Below, piece by piece: positions 4,716 through 9,148 of a DNA stretch of 9,148 nt. Made by a program: the position numbers and the translations under genes. Within the stretch, counting starts at the first letter, position 1, and each line of letters starts with the position of its first letter. The stretch covers positions 1 to 9,148 of the forward strand of contig DATJPR010000052.1 in assembly GCA_035506295.1 (NCBI GenBank). Direction: 5' to 3'. The notes beneath the pieces are model-generated. The model was not told where the DNA came from. It was given only the letters and a program-made list of their open reading frames with translations, and ran no database searches. The DNA is from DATJPR01 sp035506295 (GTDB lineage: Bacteria; Bacteroidota; Ignavibacteria; UBA10030; UBA6906).

Positions 4716-5998
4716 ACAGCCGCCGGCACATCCTGATACTCGTCGCTGGACTTCTGTTGATCGGGAGGAACTGCCTCGCCCAGTCGATGGAGTACCGCGG
4801 CGCGATCGTGGATGAGGGGACATATACACATCTTAACACGACCACTCCTCTGAATAGCGGGAATGCGCTCATCCCGCAACCACACTGGTCAAATGTCGGG
4901 ACGGCGGCGCTGATGATGAGTGCTGGAGCAATCTCCGGGACGTTTGGATTCTCGACCGCAACATCAAACCTGGCGGTCCCGACCTACCGCGCTTCGATCC
5001 ACGAACTCGCTGCGGATCTCTCGCTCTCTGAGAACGTGGACGTCGTCATCGGGAAGAAGATCCTGAAATGGGGGACGGGCTATGCCTTCAACCCGACAGG
5101 CGTCGTTGAACCGCCCCGGTCGCCGTCCGATCCCTCCGACCGTCTGTCGCAGAACGACGGACGCACGCTGGCGTCGATCACGGCGTTCATCGGAAAGAAC
5201 TCATTCACGGTGGTCTATGTTAATGACGCCGACATCTCCACGCACGACTTCCGCTGGGGAACAAGTGAAATCGCCGCACGCGCGTACGTTTTCCTCGACG
5301 GCCTGGATCTCTCCCTGATCGGCCATTACCGGGAATCCGACCGGGTCCAGATCGGGTTCAATACGTCCTATGTGATCGGCGACAACCTCGAGCTGCACGC
5401 GGAGGTGCTGGGCCAGCGCGGATCATCCTTGCTGTATCATCCTGTCATCCTCTCGAACGACGCTCAGCAGTACTTTACTGCGAATCCTGCGGCCGCCCTG
5501 TACGCGGACTCTCACGCGCTGTTCGTCAAGACGCTCCTCGGGGGGCAATATACGTTCGAGAACGGGATCAACGTTATCCTGGAATATTACCACAATGATG
5601 AAGGCCTGACCGGGAGGGAATGGAAAAGATGGATGAACTTTGTTACGTTTCACAACGGCGTGGCCCAGACGCCGTCGCCGTCGGAACAGGCCCTTGCGCC
5701 GCTCTCGCGCGCCAATATTCTCTGGGCCCTCAGCACTCTCTCGCCGCGCGGCTCGATGCGGGACTATCTGTTCGCCCGCGGCGCATGGTCGGAGGAGAAG
5801 TGGGGACTCGAGGCAATTGCCTTTGTTGACATCGACGACGGAGGAAGCATGGTGGTGTTGCCGACGCTGAGCTGGCAATTCTCCAGCTACGTTTCCGGGT
5901 ATCTCCGGGGCGAGGGGTACATCGGCGCTTCCGGAACCGAATTTGGCTCGTTGTTCACGACAGCCTCTCTCACGATCGGACTCCAGGTCCACCTCTAG
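4712..5998 (+). CDS. Predicted outer-membrane beta-barrel protein
   Basis: The 428-residue precursor has a Sec signal peptide (MNSRRH, hydrophobic core 7-18, cleavage after CLA, residue 23). The rest is made of alternating polar and hydrophobic strands separated by turns, with no transmembrane helices. Examples are EIAARAYVFLDGLDLSLIGHY (186-206), DNLELHAEVLGQR (224-236), GINVILEYYHNDEGLT (285-300) and the final strand TTASLTIGLQVHL. GKKILKWGTGYAFNPTG (114-130) resembles the G.....WG.GY..NP segment of porin-like proteins (DUF1302-type and relatives) often found beside LolA-like genes and RND or ABC exporters. It probably receives cargo from the LolA-fold protein or forms the outer-membrane part of the complex. 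The chain ends in Leu rather than the usual aromatic residue. Translation is coupled through the ATGA overlap. The family name is uncertain; the outer-membrane location is well supported. Confidence 0.85.
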   Translation: MNSRRHILILVAGLLLIGRNCLAQSMEYRGAIVDEGTYTHLNTTTPLNSGNALIPQPHWSNVGTAALMMSAGAISGTFGFSTATSNLAVPTYRASIHELAADLSLSENVDVVIGKKILKWGTGYAFNPTGVVEPPRSPSDPSDRLSQNDGRTLASITAFIGKNSFTVVYVNDADISTHDFRWGTSEIAARAYVFLDGLDLSLIGHYRESDRVQIGFNTSYVIGDNLELHAEVLGQRGSSLLYHPVILSNDAQQYFTANPAAALYADSHALFVKTLLGGQYTFENGINVILEYYHNDEGLTGREWKRWMNFVTFHNGVAQTPSPSEQALAPLSRANILWALSTLSPRGSMRDYLFARGAWSEEKWGLEAIAFVDIDDGGSMVVLPTLSWQFSSYVSGYLRGEGYIGASGTEFGSLFTTASLTIGLQVHL

Positions 5999-7026
5999 TG
6001 AACCAAAAGACATTTCTTCAGACCTTCGTCTACTGCGTGCTGATCGCGATCGTCATCGCCGCTGGATTCATCGTGACCGATCCTGCACATTGGCCGAACC
6101 ATCTGCTGACCGCCTTCATCTTCACCATGGCGATCGGTTATTCGATATCCTTTCTCTATCACCTGCTGGACCCGATCCTGCTGAGAAGAAGGCCCATTCT
6201 TCGCTGGCTCGGCCTTCTCGCGGTATTTCTTCTCGGGGGGACAATCGGCACGATTCTCCCCTTCTACTTCCTGCACCAATTCCTCGGCTTCCCGCTTCAG
6301 AGCTGGTGGCTGCTTTTCGGAGCGAACCTGGTTCTCTCCCTCGTGTTCGGCACCACGGCGGTGCTCTACTTCTCCACTCGTGCAAGGGCCGAGCGATTGA
6401 CGGAGGAGCTCCGGGCCAGAGAAATCGCTGAAGAGAAACTCGTCCGCCTCAAGACCGAGGCGGAACTCTCCGCGCTCCAGGCAAAAGTGGATCCCCATTT
6501 TCTCTTCAACACGCTCAACTCCATTGCGAGCCTCATCGCCGAGAACCCGGCAGCGGCTGAATCCACCGTCGAGAAGCTGTCCAGCCTTTTTCGCTATGCC
6601 CTGCGCCATTCGAGCGGCATGAAGGTGAAACTCTCCGAGGAACTCGAGATCGTTCTTTCATACCTCGAGATCGAGAAGGTGCGTTTCGGCGAGCGGCTCC
6701 AATTCGCGATCGAGGCCGACGAGACGCTGAAGCAGGTCGAAATTCCAGCCCTCCTGATCCAACCGCTCGTCGAGAACAGCATCAAACATGCCATCGCGAA
6801 GGCCAGAGACGGGGGCTCGATACGCGTTGACGTCCGTCGCGCCGGCAACCAATGCCGGATCACCGTCCGTGATTCCGGACAGGGAATTGTCGAGCCGAAC
6901 GGCGAAGGGGGGTTCGGGTTGAAGGGCATCCGCGAGCGGCTGAGAATCATGTTCGGGGAGCGCGCCTCCGTCAGGATCAGCCCGCCGCCGACGTCGGAAA
7001 TCCAGATCCTCCTCCCACTCGACTAG
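5998..7026 (+). CDS. LytS/YehU-type sensor histidine kinase
   Basis: The 342-residue kinase has four membrane segments (about 12-27, 38-55, 71-89, 104-125) joined by very short loops, then a coiled-coil linker (128-160). The His_kinase module follows: phospho-acceptor His167 in DPHFLFNTLNSI (165-176). The HATPase domain has an N-box PLVENSIKHAI (256-266), a G1 box DSGQG (292-296) and a G2 box GFGLKGIRERL (305-315). There is no extracellular sensor domain, so it probably senses membrane state, a lipid or a partner protein. The start is GTG at 5998, sharing one base with the TAG of the barrel gene (TAGTG). There is no clear Shine-Dalgarno, so translation likely depends on termination-reinitiation. 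The next ATG would remove TM1. The overlap ties its level to that of the transport proteins. Confidence 0.93.
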   Translation: MNQKTFLQTFVYCVLIAIVIAAGFIVTDPAHWPNHLLTAFIFTMAIGYSISFLYHLLDPILLRRRPILRWLGLLAVFLLGGTIGTILPFYFLHQFLGFPLQSWWLLFGANLVLSLVFGTTAVLYFSTRARAERLTEELRAREIAEEKLVRLKTEAELSALQAKVDPHFLFNTLNSIASLIAENPAAAESTVEKLSSLFRYALRHSSGMKVKLSEELEIVLSYLEIEKVRFGERLQFAIEADETLKQVEIPALLIQPLVENSIKHAIAKARDGGSIRVDVRRAGNQCRITVRDSGQGIVEPNGEGGFGLKGIRERLRIMFGERASVRISPPPTSEIQILLPLD

Positions 7027-7034
7027 GAGACCGA

Positions 7035-7781
7035 ATGCCTCTCCGTGCAGTCATCGTCGATGACGAAGAACTCGCCCGCAAACGGCTTCGCAGACTTCTG
7101 AAGCGCCATGAGGCGGAGCTGAACATCATCGGTGAAGCGGCCAATGGTCAGGACGCTGTAGACATCATCACCGAAACCCGGCCGGACGTCATCTTCCTCG
7201 ACGTGCAAATGCCGGACATGTCCGGATTCGACGTTGTCCGGCGTCTGGAGGTCAAGCCGTTCATCGTGTTCGCGACCGCGTACGATCAATATGCCCTCCA
7301 GGCCTTCGAAGAGAATTCTGTCGATTACCTCCTGAAGCCCATCGAACAGAAGCGGCTGGACAAGACATTAGAGAAGATTCGCGGTCTTTCGGGACATACC
7401 CCCAGGCAATTGGATGAGAACCTCGAGCGGTTCCTCGCCCAGCTCGTCCGAGAGACGCTCCGGCGCATCAAAGTGCAGGTGGGAGACAAGATCTATCTCA
7501 TTGATATCGGCGACGTGACTTACTTCGAGGCGAGAGAGAAGTACACCTATCTTCATACAACCGAGAAGGAGTTCCCTGTGGAGGCGACGCTCGCCGAGCT
7601 GGAAGGAAAGTTGGACCCCTCAGCGTTTATCCGGATTCATCGGGCATACATCGTCAATGTCCGTCACATCCGGGAAATCGTCCGGTGGTTCGCGGGCAGG
7701 TACAAGCTACGGCTGGCGGACAAGGCTTCAACGGAGTTGATCGTGAGCAGGGGGTATTCTGAGCGGATACGAAACTTGTAG
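7035..7781 (+). CDS. LytTR-family response regulator
   Basis: The 248-residue protein has a receiver domain (1-120) with acidic pocket D9/D10, phospho-acceptor D56 in VIFLDVQMPDMSG, switch Thr81 in FATAYDQYAL and Lys101 in YLLKPIE. After a linker comes a LytTR DNA-binding domain (about 144-245) with YFEAREKYTYLHT and the family hallmark FIRIHRAYIVNVRHI (198-212). This matches the LytR/AgrA/YehT group, which binds pairs of direct repeats upstream of a small regulon, often of membrane-protein genes. It starts 8 bp after the kinase stop; the kinase TAG is part of its ribosome site (TAGGAGA). It is the cognate partner of that kinase. The likely targets include its own operon, but I could not find a convincing direct-repeat site in 1900-2010. 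It is the last gene before the hairpin at 7813. Confidence 0.94.
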   Translation: MPLRAVIVDDEELARKRLRRLLKRHEAELNIIGEAANGQDAVDIITETRPDVIFLDVQMPDMSGFDVVRRLEVKPFIVFATAYDQYALQAFEENSVDYLLKPIEQKRLDKTLEKIRGLSGHTPRQLDENLERFLAQLVRETLRRIKVQVGDKIYLIDIGDVTYFEAREKYTYLHTTEKEFPVEATLAELEGKLDPSAFIRIHRAYIVNVRHIREIVRWFAGRYKLRLADKASTELIVSRGYSERIRNL

Positions 7782-7812
7782 GATGTCGGCGAACGCCCCG
7801 CCTCACACCAGA

Positions 7813-7841
7813 CCGATTGTGGATGGTGGATCCACAATCGG
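7813..7841. terminator. Strong hairpin between convergent genes, candidate bidirectional terminator
   Basis: CCGATTGTGGAT, the loop GGTGG, then ATCCACAATCGG form a perfect 12-bp stem. It lies 32 bp past the LytTR gene and 27 bp past the end of the opposing T9SS-tail gene, where a terminator for both is expected. Neither strand has a T-run after the stem, so it is not a canonical intrinsic terminator. It could instead be an mRNA 3'-end stabiliser or a protein-binding dyad. Confidence 0.55.
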
Positions 7842-7867
7842 CGATCGACAAGTGATTAAGCACCCCG

Positions 7868-9148
7868 TCATCGGAGGATTACCAGCTTCTTGCTCTCGAC
7901 GTATCTCCCCGCTTGCAGCCTATAGAAGTAGACCCCGTTCGCCAGATTTGTCGCGTCAAGAAGCACGACGTAGCTCCCTGCCCTCTGTTCTGCGTCTCTC
8001 AAGGTCGCTACCTCCTGGCCAAGAACGTTGTAGACTTTCAGGACAACATGCGACTCCTTTGGCACGTTGTAGCGGATCGTTGTCAACGGGTTGAACGGGT
8101 TCGGGTAGTTCTGAAACAACCGAAAATCCCGGGGTGCCTGTGGTTGTGAACCTCCCTGACTATTCACCGCAGTTATGCTTGCGTTCGCCCAGTGCAGGAT
8201 GAGCCCGTCGTCGCCGACGGCCCATCCGTCATGCGCATTGACAAACGAAATCATGTTGACATTCGTGAATACGCCCAACGGCTCAACGATCCAGTGGGCA
8301 CCTCCGTCAGTCGTCCGATAGCTCGTCCCGTTCACTCCCAGCGCCCATCCATTGTTCCCGTCGACAAACTGCAAAGCGGTGACTCCGTTGCCTGCTTCTG
8401 TGGTCTGCTCGTGCCAACTGGTTCCACCGTCCGTCGTATGAAGAATGAATCTTGCACCTCCAATCCAGCCTTCGTTGCGATCAGTGACGGATACACACTG
8501 AAATCCGAGCGTGCTTGGCTCAAAGGGCTGCGAGTTCCACGTGTCTCCTCCATCCGTCGTGTGAATGATGACCCCCACGGTGTCGATGACCCAACCTCCA
8601 ACGGCCCAGCCGGTGATGCTGTCGACAAAACAAAGGGCGTTGAAAGTGATGGTTGTCTTGGAGTCCTGCGTTGTCCAGTGCCCTCCGCCGTCGGATGTGT
8701 GATAGAGATGTCCGAATAATCCCGCCGCCCACCCGTTCCTGCCGTCCGTGAAGCAGATATCATACGCGTATGCCGCAGAATCCATTTTGAGCCACTGCGC
8801 TCCGCCATTGGTCGTCTTCAATACTGTGCCCCCGTAGGCAAGAATCCACCCTGTATCGCGATCGAGAAATTGAACCTTGCGAAGGAGATAATCGAGCCCG
8901 GTCGTCTGAGCCTCCCACGTCTTCCCTCCATCTGACGTGTGCACCACTCTTCCCTCGTCACCAACGATCCATCCATCGGAGCTATCCGGGAATGACACCC
9001 CATAGAGCCTTTCAGGAAGGATTGACGTCTGCGGGAGCCACGTTGCACCACCGTCGGTCGTGTGAAGAATCCCGGCCTCACCCGCCGCCCAGCCGGTCAG
9101 GGAATCAACGAACGTGATTCCACCGAGGTTCAGGTCGGTGCCGGAATT
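7868..9148 (-). CDS. Secreted YCF48/BNR-like beta-propeller protein with T9SS sorting tail (5' end outside window)
   Basis: The frame is open from base 9148 to the TGA at 7868-7870, so 426 residues are visible and the N-terminus lies beyond the window. The GTG at 8998 is an internal Val: codons upstream of it continue the repeats (GWAAGEAG, HTTDGGATW). Seven copies of (T/S)(D/N)GGxxW are seen. Their Trp codons lie at 9038, 8915, 8792, 8675, 8537, 8414 and 8291, with spacings of 41, 41, 39, 46, 41 and 41 residues. An eighth GWAVGDDG blade lacks the DGGxxW. Such YCF48-like blades build a beta-propeller, usually for protein binding or adhesion. The C-terminal 85 or so residues (from FRLFQNYPNPFNP) carry YNVLGQEV, LANGVYFYRLQAG and a final KKLVILR: a T9SS type A sorting domain that directs export through the outer membrane and is normally removed at the cell surface. 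The ligand is unknown. Confidence 0.92.
   Translation of the reverse strand, partial: NSGTDLNLGGITFVDSLTGWAAGEAGILHTTDGGATWLPQTSILPERLYGVSFPDSSDGWIVGDEGRVVHTSDGGKTWEAQTTGLDYLLRKVQFLDRDTGWILAYGGTVLKTTNGGAQWLKMDSAAYAYDICFTDGRNGWAAGLFGHLYHTSDGGGHWTTQDSKTTITFNALCFVDSITGWAVGGWVIDTVGVIIHTTDGGDTWNSQPFEPSTLGFQCVSVTDRNEGWIGGARFILHTTDGGTSWHEQTTEAGNGVTALQFVDGNNGWALGVNGTSYRTTDGGAHWIVEPLGVFTNVNMISFVNAHDGWAVGDDGLILHWANASITAVNSQGGSQPQAPRDFRLFQNYPNPFNPLTTIRYNVPKESHVVLKVYNVLGQEVATLRDAEQRAGSYVVLLDATNLANGVYFYRLQAGRYVESKKLVILR

Noticed and set aside
5995..6609. Minus-strand frame of 204 codons opposite the kinase gene
   Set aside because: It is antisense to the well-supported membrane and HisKA-type region of the kinase, with Glu/Arg/Gly-rich shadow composition and no domain.
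1..9148. tRNA, rRNA or riboswitch genes
   Set aside because: I saw no cloverleaf-like, CCA-ended or riboswitch-like conserved segments in the non-coding stretches (196-568, 1235-1329, 1741-2023, 7782-7867).

Overview
The window looks like a chromosomal segment of a moderately GC-rich Gram-negative bacterium of the Bacteroidota/Ignavibacteria/Chlorobi group. The main clue is the gene at the right edge. It encodes a secreted beta-propeller protein that ends in a typical type IX secretion (T9SS) type A sorting tail (NYPNPFNP, then YNVLGQEV, then GVYFYRL, then a KKLVILR-like end). A TATCTTTG box, matching the Bacteroidota -7 consensus TAnnTTTG, agrees with this. The exact lineage is inferred; no ribosomal marker is present.

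Left part (1-1740, all genes on the minus strand): a 63-residue charged coiled-coil protein with a perfect palindrome in its promoter region; about 320 bp of repetitive non-coding DNA (two 93%-identical 100-bp direct repeats around an array of 11-bp units); a six-TM membrane protein of unknown function; and a stand-alone receiver-domain response regulator. A 283-bp divergent intergenic region (1741-2023) carries the promoters for both sides.

Centre (2024-7781, plus strand): a tightly packed six-gene operon. It encodes a LolD/MacB-type ABC ATPase, a LolC/E-type FtsX permease, a periplasmic LolA-fold protein, a predicted outer-membrane beta-barrel protein, a LytS-type sensor histidine kinase and a LytTR-type response regulator. 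All junctions are short gaps (8-16 nt) or start/stop overlaps (ATGA and TAGTG). The set spans inner membrane, periplasm and outer membrane. It is best read as a Lol-like route that moves a lipidic or lipoprotein cargo to the outer membrane, with its own two-component regulator at the 3' end. This is the most interesting system in the window. The parts are individually recognisable, but the cargo, and the use of a barrel in place of a LolB-type lipoprotein receptor, are not settled by sequence.

Right part (7782-9148): a strong 12-bp-stem hairpin sits between the convergent operon and the minus-strand T9SS-tail protein. That protein carries at least seven YCF48/BNR-like blades with a 41-residue period and is cut off by the window edge. 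The GTG at 8998 is not its true start, because the reading frame and the repeats continue to base 9148.
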